64,000 bases of DNA, from the NCBI RefSeq assembly GCF_001421505.1, contig NZ_LMKL01000005.1, forward strand, positions 378,807-442,806, given 5' to 3'. Below, one piece after another: positions 37,567 through 47,198 of this stretch. The translations under genes and the position numbers were made by a program. The notes beneath the pieces are model-generated. The model did no database searches and was not told the DNA's origin. It saw nothing but the letters and a program-made list of their open reading frames with translations. How positions within the stretch are numbered: position 1 is the stretch's first letter; every line of letters starts with the position of its first letter. The stretch is from Sphingomonas sp. Leaf17. GTDB taxonomy: Bacteria > Pseudomonadota > Alphaproteobacteria > Sphingomonadales > Sphingomonadaceae.

Positions 37567-39371
37567 CCGCTTGGTTTCCCCTTGTTCTGTGCGTCGAGCC
37601 AGGTCTTCAGCGGCGCGAAATATTCGACCAGCGCCGCGCCCGACATGTCGCGGCTGCCGGTGAACGCCTGCAATGCGTCGGGCCACGGCTTCGACTGGCC
37701 CATCGCCAGCATCGCGTCGAGCTTTGCGCCGACCCGCTTGTCGCCATAGAAGCTGCACCGGTGCAACGGCCCCTTCCACCCGGCCTGCGCGCACGCCGCC
37801 TTGTAGAACTGGAACTGCAGCACCCGCGCCAGGAAATAGCGGGTATAGGGCACGCCCGCCGGGATGTGATATTTGGCACCCGGATCGAACCTGGTCTCGT
37901 CGCGCGCGACCGGCGGCGCGACCCCCTGATATTGCAGGCGCAACTTGTCCCAGCCGGCCTGATAGCCGTCAGTCGGGATCGCTCCTGCAAACACGCCCCA
38001 GCGCCATTTGTCGATCAGCAGCCCGAACGGCAGGAACGCAACCTTGTCCATCGCCTGACGCAGCAGCAGGCCGATGTCCTTGTCCGCACTCGGCACCCGC
38101 GCGGCATCCAGCAGGCCGATCTTCACCAGGTAATCCGGCGTGATCGACAGCGCGATCGTGTCGCCGATCGCTTCGTGGAAGCCGTCGTTCGCGCCGTTCT
38201 TGTAGAGGAACGGCTGCGCCTTGTAGCTGCGCTGATAGTAATTGTGGCCAAGCTCGTGGTGGATCGTGACGAAGTCGTCGCCATTGACCTTGGTACACAT
38301 CTTGATGCGGATGTCGTCGGCATTGTCGATGTCCCACGCCGAGGCATGGCAGATGACGTCGCGGTCAGCCGGCTTGGTGATTTGCGACCGGGCATAGAAG
38401 GTGTCCGGCAGGGCTGCGAACCCCAGCGAGGAATAGAAGCCCTCCCCCGTCTTCACCATCTTCAGCGGGTCATAGCCCTTGGCCTTCAGCAATTCGCCGG
38501 TGTCGAACCCAAGATCGCCCGCCCCCTTTGGCGCGACGAGGTCATAGATATTGCCCCATTCCTGCGCCCACATATTGCCGAGAAGGTCGCTGCGGATCGG
38601 GCCGGTCTTCGCCTGCACCGCGTCGCCATATTTCTCGTTCAGTTTCCAGCGAACATAGGTGTGTAGCGCCTTGTACAGCGGCTCGACCTCGCCCCAGATC
38701 CGGTCGGTCAGCGCGGCGAACGCCTCCGGGGTCATGTCGTAGCCCGACCGCCACATCGCGCCGGTGTCGGCATAGCCAAGCGCCTTCGACCCTTCATTGG
38801 CCAGCGCGGTCATCTTCGCATAGTCGCCGCGCATCGGTGCGCCGACCCGGTCATGCCAGCTGACCCACATTTCCTTCAGCCTGGCGGGATCGCGCTCTTC
38901 GCCCATCGCCGCTTCGATATCCGACCCGTTGATCGGCTTGCCGCCCGACAGGCCGGTGCCCTTGCCATAGGACGACGACATGGCGGTCACCAGCGTCGCG
39001 AGTTGATCGGCGGCTCCGGGGCGTGGTGCGGCCGGCAGGGTGATGGTGCCGCGCAGCAGGTCCAGCTTGCGCCTCGTGTCGAACGACAGGCCCGGCAGGC
39101 TGGCGTACTTCGCCGCCTCGCTCGCCAGCTTCACCGACAATTCGGTCGATTTCGCGTTGGCCTGCGCCGCCAGCGCATCGGTATCGTCGGTGATGTAGGT
39201 CGCATTGACCCAACCGATCCGGTTCACGTCGAGCGACAGCGCGGCGAGCTGTGCCTCCGCGTCGCGGACGAACGCGTCGGCCTGCGCGGGCGTCGCGGTC
39301 TGCGCCGGGACTTGGGCGGTGGAGGATGCGGCTGCGATAAGTGCGAAAGCCGAAATGGCGGTACGGATCAT
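37560..39371 (-). CDS. M2-family peptidyl-dipeptidase (ACE-like), exported
   Basis: 603 residues from MIRTAISAFALIAAASSTAQ, a signal peptide. The zinc motif is HELGH at residues 372-376 in TIHHELGHNYYQ, with the second-sphere Glu in HEAIGDTIALS. The chloride/substrate region (RYFLARVLQFQFYKAAC) and YDLVAPK also match angiotensin-converting-enzyme-like dipeptidyl carboxypeptidases. It probably trims peptides in the periplasm. It is followed directly by the SIMPL gene. The upstream region carries a 26-bp palindrome. Confidence 0.95.
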   Translation of the reverse strand: MIRTAISAFALIAAASSTAQVPAQTATPAQADAFVRDAEAQLAALSLDVNRIGWVNATYITDDTDALAAQANAKSTELSVKLASEAAKYASLPGLSFDTRRKLDLLRGTITLPAAPRPGAADQLATLVTAMSSSYGKGTGLSGGKPINGSDIEAAMGEERDPARLKEMWVSWHDRVGAPMRGDYAKMTALANEGSKALGYADTGAMWRSGYDMTPEAFAALTDRIWGEVEPLYKALHTYVRWKLNEKYGDAVQAKTGPIRSDLLGNMWAQEWGNIYDLVAPKGAGDLGFDTGELLKAKGYDPLKMVKTGEGFYSSLGFAALPDTFYARSQITKPADRDVICHASAWDIDNADDIRIKMCTKVNGDDFVTIHHELGHNYYQRSYKAQPFLYKNGANDGFHEAIGDTIALSITPDYLVKIGLLDAARVPSADKDIGLLLRQAMDKVAFLPFGLLIDKWRWGVFAGAIPTDGYQAGWDKLRLQYQGVAPPVARDETRFDPGAKYHIPAGVPYTRYFLARVLQFQFYKAACAQAGWKGPLHRCSFYGDKRVGAKLDAMLAMGQSKPWPDALQAFTGSRDMSGAALVEYFAPLKTWLDAQNKGKPSGW

Positions 39372-39388
39372 GCAAACCCCTGTGTTGA

Positions 39389-39444
39389 CCATACCCGCCC
39401 CTCGTCATCCCGGCATGCGCCGGGATGACGAGGGGCGGGTATGG
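39389..39444. repeat. Perfect 26-bp inverted repeat with CGTCATCCCGG core
   Basis: Arms at 39389-39414 and 39419-39444 are perfect complements around the loop ATGC. The inner part is the CGTCATCCCGGC/GCCGGGATGACG core found at 12886 and 48930; the outer part (CCATACCCGCCCCT) is unique to this copy. It lies between the hydrolase stop (39475) and the peptidase start (39371). Confidence 0.95.
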
Positions 39445-39474
39445 GCCTGAGAGTGCGTCGCCCGCACACCCCCG

Positions 39475-40236
39475 TCAACCGCCGAGAAAATCCGCGATCG
39501 CCTGCCCCAGCTCGACCTTCACCACCGAACTCATATGCCCGCCCGGCACCTCGACATAGCGCGCGCTGGGCAGCGCATCAGCCAGATCGGGCGCGGAGCC
39601 ATTGTCGAAATCCTCGACGCCCGCGACCACCAGTGCCGGCTGGGTAAAGCCCGCCAGTGCATCCGCCGGCGTATCGGCAAAGGTTTCGAGGATGCCGAGC
39701 AGCGCGACCGGATCACCACCCGTCGTCTTCAGGAACGCCTCCGCCAGCCATTCGGGCGTGCCGCGTGCGTGCGACCCCAGATTGGTCAGGATGTTGCGGA
39801 AATGCCCGACCCGGCGGTCGGTCGCGGTCAGCCCCTCCAGCCCCATGCCGGCAAAGATGATCCGCCCCGGCGTCGCGCCCGTCACCAGCATCCGCGCCGT
39901 CGTCCGCGCGCCCAGCGAATAGCCGCCCAGATCATAGTCGGTCAGCCCCAGATGCGCGATCAGCGCGTGACCGTCGCGGGTCAGCGCGTCCTTCGGATAG
40001 GCGGCCGGGTCGTGCGGCCGGTCGCTGCTGCCATGCGCGCGCAGGTCGGGCATGATGACGCGAAAACCCTTCGCGGCGATCGCGTCCGCATGGCCGTAGC
40101 GGATCCAGTTGGTGACCGCGTCGGAGAAATAGCCATGGATCAGCACGGCCGGCCGCCCCTCGCCAATCTCGCGCCACGCAAGCCGCGTGCCGTCGAAGCT
40201 GTCGAAATATTGCGGGTCTGGGGGCGTGATCGCCAT
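39475..40236 (-). CDS. Alpha/beta hydrolase
   Basis: 253 residues. The oxyanion strand is VLIHGYFSDA, the nucleophile elbow is GGYSLGART (Ser107), the acid is likely the Asp in VVAGVEDFDNG and the His is in VPGGHMSS. No signal peptide, so cytoplasmic. The MPDLRAHGSSDRP segment is common among esterases and haloperoxidase-type hydrolases; substrate cannot be read from sequence. Confidence 0.92.
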   Translation of the reverse strand: MAITPPDPQYFDSFDGTRLAWREIGEGRPAVLIHGYFSDAVTNWIRYGHADAIAAKGFRVIMPDLRAHGSSDRPHDPAAYPKDALTRDGHALIAHLGLTDYDLGGYSLGARTTARMLVTGATPGRIIFAGMGLEGLTATDRRVGHFRNILTNLGSHARGTPEWLAEAFLKTTGGDPVALLGILETFADTPADALAGFTQPALVVAGVEDFDNGSAPDLADALPSARYVEVPGGHMSSVVKVELGQAIADFLGG

Positions 40237-40421
40237 AAGGCTGCTCCTGTTGGGCTCTTGTCGCGACTGCTATACCCGTGCTGCACGCTCCGTCGACCCC
40301 GCAGCCGCCATCCGGACGTGGCGCGGAGGCGGCGGATCGGTTACACAGCCTGTGACAAGGCATCCGACAGCGATGCCGGCACGGGCAGAGGATGCCGGGC
40401 AAGACCCCGTCCGGAGCGCCG

Positions 40422-41081
40422 ATGCAATACCGAACCCAGACCCAGCCCAACATTGGGCCGACCGCGCCCGCCGTGCCGGTCACCACGCCGCGTCCGCACA
40501 GCCTGTGGGAGGATGCCTATGCGCTGGTCATCGGCTGCATCCTGCTGGTGCTGGGGCTGGTGCTGCTGAAACAGGCGGGGCTGGTCACGGGCGGCGTCGC
40601 GGGGATCGCGTTGCTGCTGTCCTATATCATTCCGCTGCCCGCCGGCGTGCTGTTCACGATCATCAACATCCCCTTCTTCCTGTTCGCGCACAAGATGATG
40701 GGGGCGCGGTTCGCGGTGAAGACGGTACTGGTCAACGTCGGCATCTTCAGCTTTTCGGTGCTGGCGAAGGCGTCGGTGCGCGTGGTCGATGTCCACCCCG
40801 CCTTCGCCGCGATCGTCGGCGGCACCGTCATCGGCTTCGGCATCCTGTCGCTGGCCCGGCATCAGGCGGGCGTCGGCGGCACCGGCGTCATCACCCTGTG
40901 GCTGCAACGCACGCGCGGATGGAATGCGGGTCGCACGCAGATGGTGCTTGATATCGTCATTCTGGCGGCGGCAATTCCCGTCGTCAGCCCGTCACAGCTG
41001 GGCTGGTCGGTGCTCAGCGCCGGCGCGATCAGCCTGATGCTGATGACCTGGCACCGGCCGGGGCGATATATCGGACATTGA
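40422..41081 (+). CDS. YitT-family membrane protein
   Basis: 219 residues from MQYRTQTQPN behind CGGAG; an ATG 30 bases upstream is possible. Five or six TM helices start at LWEDAYALVIGCILLVLGLVLLKQAGLVTGGVAGIALLLSY, the YitT/DUF161 signature, with INIPFFLFAHKMMG and GGTVIGFGILSLARHQAGVGGTGV later. This copy lacks the C-terminal soluble DUF2179 domain found in Gram-positive members. Transport substrate unknown. Confidence 0.85.
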   Translation: MQYRTQTQPNIGPTAPAVPVTTPRPHSLWEDAYALVIGCILLVLGLVLLKQAGLVTGGVAGIALLLSYIIPLPAGVLFTIINIPFFLFAHKMMGARFAVKTVLVNVGIFSFSVLAKASVRVVDVHPAFAAIVGGTVIGFGILSLARHQAGVGGTGVITLWLQRTRGWNAGRTQMVLDIVILAAAIPVVSPSQLGWSVLSAGAISLMLMTWHRPGRYIGH

Positions 41082-41115
41082 GGGGACGAGCCCCACCCAT
41101 ACCGTTACTGCTCAT

Positions 41116-41222
41116 GGTTCCCCGGCGGAGGCCGGGACCCGGACGGGCAAACTGGCGTGACCTCTTTCAACCTAAAGCTTTAAGCTGCCTTCCCAACTGG
41201 ACCCCGGCCTTCGCCGGGGAAC
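41116..41222. repeat. Inverted repeat, CCCCGGC(C/G) family with central TAAAGCTTTA
   Basis: GTTCCCCGGCGGAGGCCGGG (from 41117) is largely complementary to the arm at 41199-41222 (21 of 24). A palindrome TAAAGCTTTA (41173-41182) is in the middle. It occupies the convergent gap between the YitT gene and asd. Confidence 0.85.
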
Positions 41223-41231
41223 ATAAGGCCA

Positions 41232-42257
41232 TCATCCCTTCTGCAGATGCCGCCGGCCAAGCAGTTCGGCGATCTGCACCGCGTTCAGCGCCGCGCCCTT
41301 GCGCAGGTTGTCCGCCACGCACCACAATGCCAGGCCGTTCTCGACGGTCGAATCCTCGCGCACCCGGCTGATGAAGGTCGCATAGTCGCCGACGCATTCG
41401 ATCGGCGTCACGTATCCGCCGTCCTCATGCTTGTCGACCAGCATGATCCCGGGGGCCTCGCGCAGGATTTCCTTGGCTTCCTTGGCCGAGATTTCGTTCT
41501 CGAACTCGATATTGATCGCTTCGGAATGGCCGACGAACACCGGCACGCGGACGCAGGTCGCGGTGACCTTGATCTTGCGGTCGAGGATCTTCTTGGTTTC
41601 GACCACCATCTTCCATTCTTCCTTGGTCGATCCGTCGTCAAGGAAGCTGTCGATGTGCGGGATCACGTTGAACGCGATCTGCTTGGTGAACTTCTTGGCC
41701 TCCGCCGGATCGCCGACGAAGATGTTGCGCGACTGCTCGAACAACTCGTCCATGCCCTGCTTGCCCGCGCCCGATACCGACTGGTAGGTCGCGACGACGA
41801 CGCGCTTGATCGTGGCGAAGTCGTGCAGCGGCTTCAGCGCGACGACCATCTGCGCGGTCGAGCAGTTCGGGTTGGCGATGATGTTGCGCGCCTTGTACCC
41901 GTCGATCGCCTCCGGGTTCACCTCCGGCACGATCAGCGGCACGTCGGGGTCCATCCGGTACAGCGACGAATTGTCGATGACGGTGCATCCCGAGGCGGCG
42001 GCGATCGGCGCATAATGCGCGGTCGCCTCGGACCCGATCGCGAACAGCGCCATGTCCCAGCCGTTCCAGTCGAAATGCTCGATGTTCTGGACCTTGATCG
42101 TTTTTCCGGTGTCGCCGTAATCGACGGTCAACCCCTGGCTGCGCGACGACGCGACACAGGCGATCTCATCCGCCGGAAACTCGCGCTCGGCCAGGATGTT
42201 CAGCATCTCGCGGCCGACATTGCCGGTCGCGCCCGCGACCACGATCCGATAACCCAT
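41232..42257 (-). CDS. asd: Aspartate-semialdehyde dehydrogenase Asd
   Basis: 341 residues. Reduces aspartyl phosphate to aspartate semialdehyde, the branch point for lysine, diaminopimelate, threonine and methionine. The NADP-binding start is YRIVVAGATGNVGREMLNIL; the catalytic Cys is in NPNCSTAQMV, and the active-site His is in PVFVGHSEAINIEFE. Two ATGs are six bases apart; GGAG lies seven bases before the second (42257) and only one before the first (42263), which favours the second. Confidence 0.97.
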   Translation of the reverse strand: MGYRIVVAGATGNVGREMLNILAEREFPADEIACVASSRSQGLTVDYGDTGKTIKVQNIEHFDWNGWDMALFAIGSEATAHYAPIAAASGCTVIDNSSLYRMDPDVPLIVPEVNPEAIDGYKARNIIANPNCSTAQMVVALKPLHDFATIKRVVVATYQSVSGAGKQGMDELFEQSRNIFVGDPAEAKKFTKQIAFNVIPHIDSFLDDGSTKEEWKMVVETKKILDRKIKVTATCVRVPVFVGHSEAINIEFENEISAKEAKEILREAPGIMLVDKHEDGGYVTPIECVGDYATFISRVREDSTVENGLALWCVADNLRKGAALNAVQIAELLGRRHLQKG

Positions 42258-42339
42258 GTTCATTCTCCGTGAAGAGGGTGCGCCGTAGCGCAGCCCTCCC
42301 CGACATGAAACCCAATTCTACCTTGGCTCGCGCGTACTT

Positions 42340-44613
42340 TTATTTCGCCGGCTTGTTCTTCACCTCACGGTCGAGGAAGTTGAGGATCGTCTTCCACAGA
42401 TGCTCGCCGACGCCCGGTCCACCGACGCGGTGGGTGTAGCCGGGGTAGAACATCATCTCGAACGGCGTCGCGGTCGCCTGCAGCTTCGCCGCCACCGACG
42501 TCGAATTGTCGAGGAAGACGTTGTCGTCGGCCATGCCGTGGATCAGCAGCAGCGGATCGCGAATCGTGCCGGCATCCTCGACCACGCCCGACGCGTCATA
42601 GGCGGCGGCATCGGTCTTCGGGTTGCCCATATAGCGTTCGGTGTAGTGCGTGTCGTACAGTTGCCACAGCGTCACCGGCGCGCCGGACACGGCGGCGGCA
42701 TAGACCCCCGGCGTCTTCTCCAGCATCTTCAGCGACATGTAGCCGCCATAGGACCAGCCATAGGTTGCGATCTTGGCAGGGTCCACGAACGGCAGCGTCT
42801 TCAGATAGTTCGCGCCCGCCAGCTGGTCGGCGACCTCGACCGTGCCCATCGCGCGGTAAATCTGGTCCTCGAACGCCTTGCCGCGGTTGTACGAGCCGCG
42901 ATTGTCGATCTTGAAATAGATCCAGCCCTGGTCGACCAGGAACTGCGGCAACGCGCCCTGCCAGCCGCGCGTGACCTGCTGGCCGGTGCCCGGACCGCCA
43001 TAATGTTCGAAGAATACCGGGTAGGTCTTGCCCGCCTCCATCTTCGGCGTAATCATTTCCCAGTACAGGGTGGTGCCGTCCTCGGCCTTGATCGTGCCGA
43101 ACTTCGTCGGCTGATGGCTGGCCAGATAGGGCGCGTAAGGATGCCCCGCGACCACCGCATTCTCGTTGATCCACGACAGCCGCTTGCCGGTCGCGTCGGC
43201 CAGATAGACCTGGGTCGGCTGCGACGGGTTCGACCGCGACACGATCAGCCGGCTCGCCGCGCCGTCCATCGTCGCGCCGTTCCACCAGCCGCGCTCGGTC
43301 AGGCGGGTCAGCCCGGTCGGATTTTTCAGGTCGAGCGCATAGAGATGCTGCTCCAGCACGTCGTCCTTGTTGCCGGTCAGGTACAGCCGGCCCTTCGCCT
43401 CATCGACGCCGACCAGCCCGGTGACGACCCACGGTCCCTTGGTCAGCTGCGTCCACTTGCCCGATGCGAAGCGATACAGGTGGCCATAGCCATCGCGCTC
43501 CGACCGCCAGATCAGGCTGCCGTCCTTCATCATGTGATAGGAATCGGACAGGTTGATCCAGCTGCGCTCCCCCGACCTCTCGGTGAACAGCACGGTCGAC
43601 TTGCCGGTCGTCGGATCGACGCGTAGCATGTCGAGCGTCTTCTGGTCGCGGCTCTGGCGCTGGACCAGCAAGGCCGAGCCGTCGGGCAGCCAGTCGACGC
43701 GCGCCAGATAGATATCGGGATCGCTGCCCAGGTCGACCTTTACCCGGCCCGATCCGTCCGCCTTCATCACGAACAGGTCGACCGTGACGTTGGGCGTGCC
43801 CGCCGCCGGATACCGCTGGTCGTACACCTTGGTACCGGTCGCGCCGATCGCCGCACGGCTGAACACCGGCACCCTGGCCTCGTCGAACCGCTCGACCGCG
43901 ATATACTGCTCTGTCGGCGACCACCAATAGCCGGTGCGGCGGTCCATTTCCTCCTGCGCGACGAACTCCGCCTCGCCGAAATGCACGGTGCCCGCACCTT
44001 CGGTCGTCAGCGCGCGGGCGGCTCCCCCGGACCCTGCTTGGGACAGGGGCTGGACGAACAGATTCTGGTTGCGCACGAAGCTGACGAACCCGCCCCTGGG
44101 GCTGATCGCCGGGTTCAGCTGCCCGCCCGGCGTATCGGTCAGCCGACGCGCCTGCCCATCCAGCGTCGCGACATAGAGGTCACCGTCGAGCGGCACGAGG
44201 ATCGACTTGCCATCAGGTGCCCAGTCATAGGCGACGATGCCCTTGGACCCGGCGATGCGCGCCCGCTCGCGCTGCATCTTTTCCGCCTCGCTCAGTTCGG
44301 CCCCGCTGCCGACCTTGCGCGAATCGACCAGCATCCGCTCCTCGCCGGTGCGCGTGTCGCGCGCCCACAGGTCGAATCGCTCCTTCTCGTCGGCGCGCGG
44401 CCGCAGCAACGTCAGCAACGTGCCGTCGGGCGACAGGCGCACGCTGCGCGGCTGCGATCCCGACAGATCGGGGCTGGCAAAGACACGCTTCAGCGACAGG
44501 TCGCCGGCGGGCGTCGCATCAACGGCCGCCTGCGCCTGCGCCTGCGCGGCACTACCCGCCATGGCGGCAACCCCGACCGAGGCCAACGCAAGTCCGATCA
44601 ACCATGAACGCAT
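42340..44613 (-). CDS. S9-family prolyl oligopeptidase / DPP IV-like peptidase, exported
   Basis: 757 residues with a signal peptide (MRSWLIGLALASVGVAAMAGSAAQAQA). The N-terminal beta-propeller (WSPTEQYIAVERFDEARVPVF, DPDIYLARVDWLPDGSALLVQRQ) gates the C-terminal hydrolase: Ser621 in GWSYGGYMS, Asp696 in HGMADDNV, His728 in YPGYTHRV. The EEMDR segment (AQEEMDRRTGYWW) is the Glu pair that binds the N-terminus in dipeptidyl peptidase IV, so cleavage of X-Pro dipeptides is likely. Confidence 0.96.
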   Translation of the reverse strand: MRSWLIGLALASVGVAAMAGSAAQAQAQAAVDATPAGDLSLKRVFASPDLSGSQPRSVRLSPDGTLLTLLRPRADEKERFDLWARDTRTGEERMLVDSRKVGSGAELSEAEKMQRERARIAGSKGIVAYDWAPDGKSILVPLDGDLYVATLDGQARRLTDTPGGQLNPAISPRGGFVSFVRNQNLFVQPLSQAGSGGAARALTTEGAGTVHFGEAEFVAQEEMDRRTGYWWSPTEQYIAVERFDEARVPVFSRAAIGATGTKVYDQRYPAAGTPNVTVDLFVMKADGSGRVKVDLGSDPDIYLARVDWLPDGSALLVQRQSRDQKTLDMLRVDPTTGKSTVLFTERSGERSWINLSDSYHMMKDGSLIWRSERDGYGHLYRFASGKWTQLTKGPWVVTGLVGVDEAKGRLYLTGNKDDVLEQHLYALDLKNPTGLTRLTERGWWNGATMDGAASRLIVSRSNPSQPTQVYLADATGKRLSWINENAVVAGHPYAPYLASHQPTKFGTIKAEDGTTLYWEMITPKMEAGKTYPVFFEHYGGPGTGQQVTRGWQGALPQFLVDQGWIYFKIDNRGSYNRGKAFEDQIYRAMGTVEVADQLAGANYLKTLPFVDPAKIATYGWSYGGYMSLKMLEKTPGVYAAAVSGAPVTLWQLYDTHYTERYMGNPKTDAAAYDASGVVEDAGTIRDPLLLIHGMADDNVFLDNSTSVAAKLQATATPFEMMFYPGYTHRVGGPGVGEHLWKTILNFLDREVKNKPAK

Positions 44614-44794
44614 CCCATACTCCGCTTAACCTGAAGATCCGACCTGTGTCGGCGTTGCCGTGTTATCGCGGCGGTCGCGCGCGGGGTAAAGGACATTGCG
44701 TCATGGTAATCGCCACCGGCCGCCACCGAAAAAGCCGCGACAAGGCCAATCCATCCCGGATCGGACCACTCACGCGAAGCGTTACGGATGCAAT

Positions 44795-45925
44795 ATGAAA
44801 CTTGCCATGCTTCGTCTGCCGGCCGCCTGGGCCACCGTCGCCGCCGTCACGTTCGGCCCCGCCATCGTCCCTGACGCCCTGTCGGGGGTGGTTGCCGGCC
44901 TGCTGTTCCTCTGGCTGCTCGGCATCATCTTCTGGGCCGCGTTCGGGGTGGTGCACGAGGCCGAGGAGATCGCCGAAAGGCTGGGCGAGCCGTTCGGAAC
45001 GCTGATCCTGACGCTGTCGATCGTCATCATCGAAGTGGCCCTGATTTCGGCCGTGATGCTCGGGGCCAAGGACGTTCCCACGCTGGGCCGCGATACCATG
45101 TTCGCCGTGCTGATGATCGTGCTGAACGGCGTCGTCGGCCTCGGGCTGCTGGTCGGTGGGCTGCGCCATCACCAGCAGAGCTTCAATCTTCAGGGTGCCA
45201 GTTCGTACCTGGCGGTGACGATCCCCCTGGCAGTCATCGCCCTCGTCCTGCCCAACTTCACCACCTCGTCATCGACCGGCACCTTGTCGACCGTTCAGTC
45301 GGCGCTGTTCTCGGCGCTGACGATCGCGCTGTACGGCATCTTCCTGTGGTTGCAGACCGGGCGGCACCGCGCCTTCTTCCAGCCCGTCGGCACAGGGGCG
45401 GAGCAGGCACCGGAGGCGTCGTCGTCCGCCACGCCCCCCGGCACGCCGATGCCACATGCCGACGATGATAGTACGCCATTGTGGCGGCACGTCGTCCTGC
45501 TGCTCGCCAACATCCTGCCGATCGTCATCCTGTCGAAAAGCCTCGCGACGCTGCTGGATGCGGGGATCGAGGCGACCGGCGCACCGATCGCGCTCAGCGG
45601 CATCATCATCGCAATGATCGTCTTCACGCCGGAGGGGATTTCGGCCCTGCGCGCGGTGGCGGCCAACGAGCTGACCCGCGCGGTCAACCTCTGCCTCGGC
45701 GCGGCGACGTCAACGCTTGGGCTGACGGTGCCCGCCGTCCTGCTTATCGGCCTGCTGACCGGTCAGGCGGTCGTGCTGGGCCTTTCCGCCGCCAACATGG
45801 TCCTGCTGGCAATGACCCTGGTGCTGAACGCGCTGACTTTCTCGGGCAATCGCACGACCATGCTGGAGGGCGCGGTCCATCTGTCGCTGTTCGCGGTTTT
45901 CCTGGTGCTGGTATTCAGCCCGTGA
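44795..45925 (+). CDS. ChaA-type calcium/sodium:proton antiporter
   Basis: 376 residues, ten or eleven TM helices in two homologous halves joined by a hydrophilic loop (about 215-250). The signatures ERLGEPFGTLILTLSIVIIEVALI and, in the second half, TPEGISALRAVAANELTRAVNLCLGAATSTLGLTVP are the alpha-repeats of the Ca2+/cation antiporter superfamily, in the ChaA branch. It would export Ca2+ or Na+ using the proton gradient. Only seven bases separate it from the convergent tonB gene. Confidence 0.9.
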   Translation: MKLAMLRLPAAWATVAAVTFGPAIVPDALSGVVAGLLFLWLLGIIFWAAFGVVHEAEEIAERLGEPFGTLILTLSIVIIEVALISAVMLGAKDVPTLGRDTMFAVLMIVLNGVVGLGLLVGGLRHHQQSFNLQGASSYLAVTIPLAVIALVLPNFTTSSSTGTLSTVQSALFSALTIALYGIFLWLQTGRHRAFFQPVGTGAEQAPEASSSATPPGTPMPHADDDSTPLWRHVVLLLANILPIVILSKSLATLLDAGIEATGAPIALSGIIIAMIVFTPEGISALRAVAANELTRAVNLCLGAATSTLGLTVPAVLLIGLLTGQAVVLGLSAANMVLLAMTLVLNALTFSGNRTTMLEGAVHLSLFAVFLVLVFSP

Positions 45926-45932
45926 GCCGGGA

Positions 45933-46688
45933 TCAGCGCCGGTCGCGATCCTGCGCCGTGTATTCGTTCACCCAGTCATTGGCCTGCACCATCCAGACAC
46001 GCACGGGCCGCCCGTTCGGCTCGCGCGCCGGTTCGTAGACGAAACGCTCCTCGACCAGACGGCAGGTCGTTTCGTCGACTTCGGCATTCCCGCTCGAACT
46101 GGTAATCACGCAGTGCGAGGGGCGACCGTCGACCTCAATGGCGAAGCGGATTTCGACCGTCCCGCTGAAGCCGGCCGCCGCCGCGGCCTTTGGGAAGTCG
46201 GAGTCCTTGATCCGCCCCTTTTTCCAGCGTGGCGGGATCAGGTCACCCGCCCCGTCTCCGTCGCCCGAACCGCCGCTGCCCGTCCCATTGCCGACACCGC
46301 CCGCCCCGGTGCCGGGGCCGGCGCGATCGGATGCGCCGGATGACGCCTGATTGCCCGTCGCGGCGACGGGCGCGACGATCAAGGGTGGCGGCACGGGCAC
46401 GACAATGATGGGTACCGGTGCAACCACCTCGGTTGCCTTGGATCGAAGATTGGGCGGCGCGGCGGCCCCCTCGGGTCGGCTGCTGTAGACCTTGGGTGGA
46501 ATCGGCTTCGGGATGGGTGGCGGGGGCGGTTCGGGCGCGACCGCGAAAACCTTCAGCGCATCTTCGACCGCGCCGGGCATGCCGACCGCCAGGCCCTGCA
46601 CGAGCGCATAGACCAGCAGCCCCTGGATGAGGACCGCGGCCGCGCCGGCCTTGACCCGGTCGCGGTCGATGGAGTGCAGGAAACGCAT
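45933..46688 (-). CDS. TonB-family energy transducer
   Basis: 251 residues. One TM helix at about 14-33 after a short basic N-terminus, a proline stretch PEPPPPPIPKPIPPK (about 52-66), a Gly/Ser-rich linker (GTGAGGVGNGTGSGGSGDGDGAG) and a C-terminal TonB domain (about 160-245; FPKAAAAAGFSGTVEIRFAIEVDGRPSHC). It resembles TonB, which couples the proton gradient to outer-membrane receptors. No exbB/exbD nearby. The CVITSSSGNAEVDETTC pattern is shared with the protein at 1703-2230. Confidence 0.88.
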   Translation of the reverse strand: MRFLHSIDRDRVKAGAAAVLIQGLLVYALVQGLAVGMPGAVEDALKVFAVAPEPPPPPIPKPIPPKVYSSRPEGAAAPPNLRSKATEVVAPVPIIVVPVPPPLIVAPVAATGNQASSGASDRAGPGTGAGGVGNGTGSGGSGDGDGAGDLIPPRWKKGRIKDSDFPKAAAAAGFSGTVEIRFAIEVDGRPSHCVITSSSGNAEVDETTCRLVEERFVYEPAREPNGRPVRVWMVQANDWVNEYTAQDRDRR

Positions 46689-46738
46689 CCCGCGTCCCTA
46701 CCGAAACGCAGATGAACCCAGCCTTTGCGGCAGGCACG

Positions 46739-46778
46739 AAAAAAGGGCGCGGGGACCATCGTCACCCACGCCCTTTTC
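46739..46778 (-). terminator. Rho-independent terminator after rplS
   Basis: On the minus strand AAAAGGGCGTGGG pairs with CCCCGCGCCCTTTT and ends in a T-run. It lies 25-64 bases after the rplS stop and ahead of the tonB start. Confidence 0.9.
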
Positions 46779-46802
46779 GTCAGACCGGAAGACCCGCGCG
46801 GA

Positions 46803-47198
46803 TTACTCCGCAGCGGTGCCCTTGGCCGGACGCGTGTCGCGACGCTCGGCGATACGCGCCGACTTGCCGGTACGACCGCGCAGATAATACAGCTTCGCAC
46901 GACGCACCGCGCCCTTGCGGACGACGACGATCGAATCGATGTTTGGCGAATAGAGCGGGAACACGCGCTCGACACCCTCACCGAAGCTCATCTTGCGCAC
47001 GGTGAAGCTCGAACCCATGCCCTTGTTCGAGCGCGCGATGCACACGCCCTCATAGTTCTGGACGCGGGTACGCTCGCCTTCGACGACGCGGACGCCGACC
47101 TTCAGCGTGTCTCCGGGGCGGAATTCCGGGATCGTCTTGGTCTCGTGGAACTTGGCAATCTGCTCGGCTTCGAGCGTCTGGATCAGGTTCATCGACAT
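46803..47198 (-). CDS. rplS: Large-subunit ribosomal protein bL19
   Basis: 131 residues including [38 protein letters not shown] and the [15 protein letters not shown] core of bL19, located at the 30S-50S interface. The C-terminal tail [25 protein letters not shown] is typical of alphaproteobacteria. The ATG at 47198 shares a base with the trmD stop (TGATG), and an ATG two codons in (47192) is possible. A terminator follows. Confidence 0.98.
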   Translation of the reverse strand: MSMNLIQTLEAEQIAKFHETKTIPEFRPGDTLKVGVRVVEGERTRVQNYEGVCIARSNKGMGSSFTVRKMSFGEGVERVFPLYSPNIDSIVVVRKGAVRRAKLYYLRGRTGKSARIAERRDTRPAKGTAAE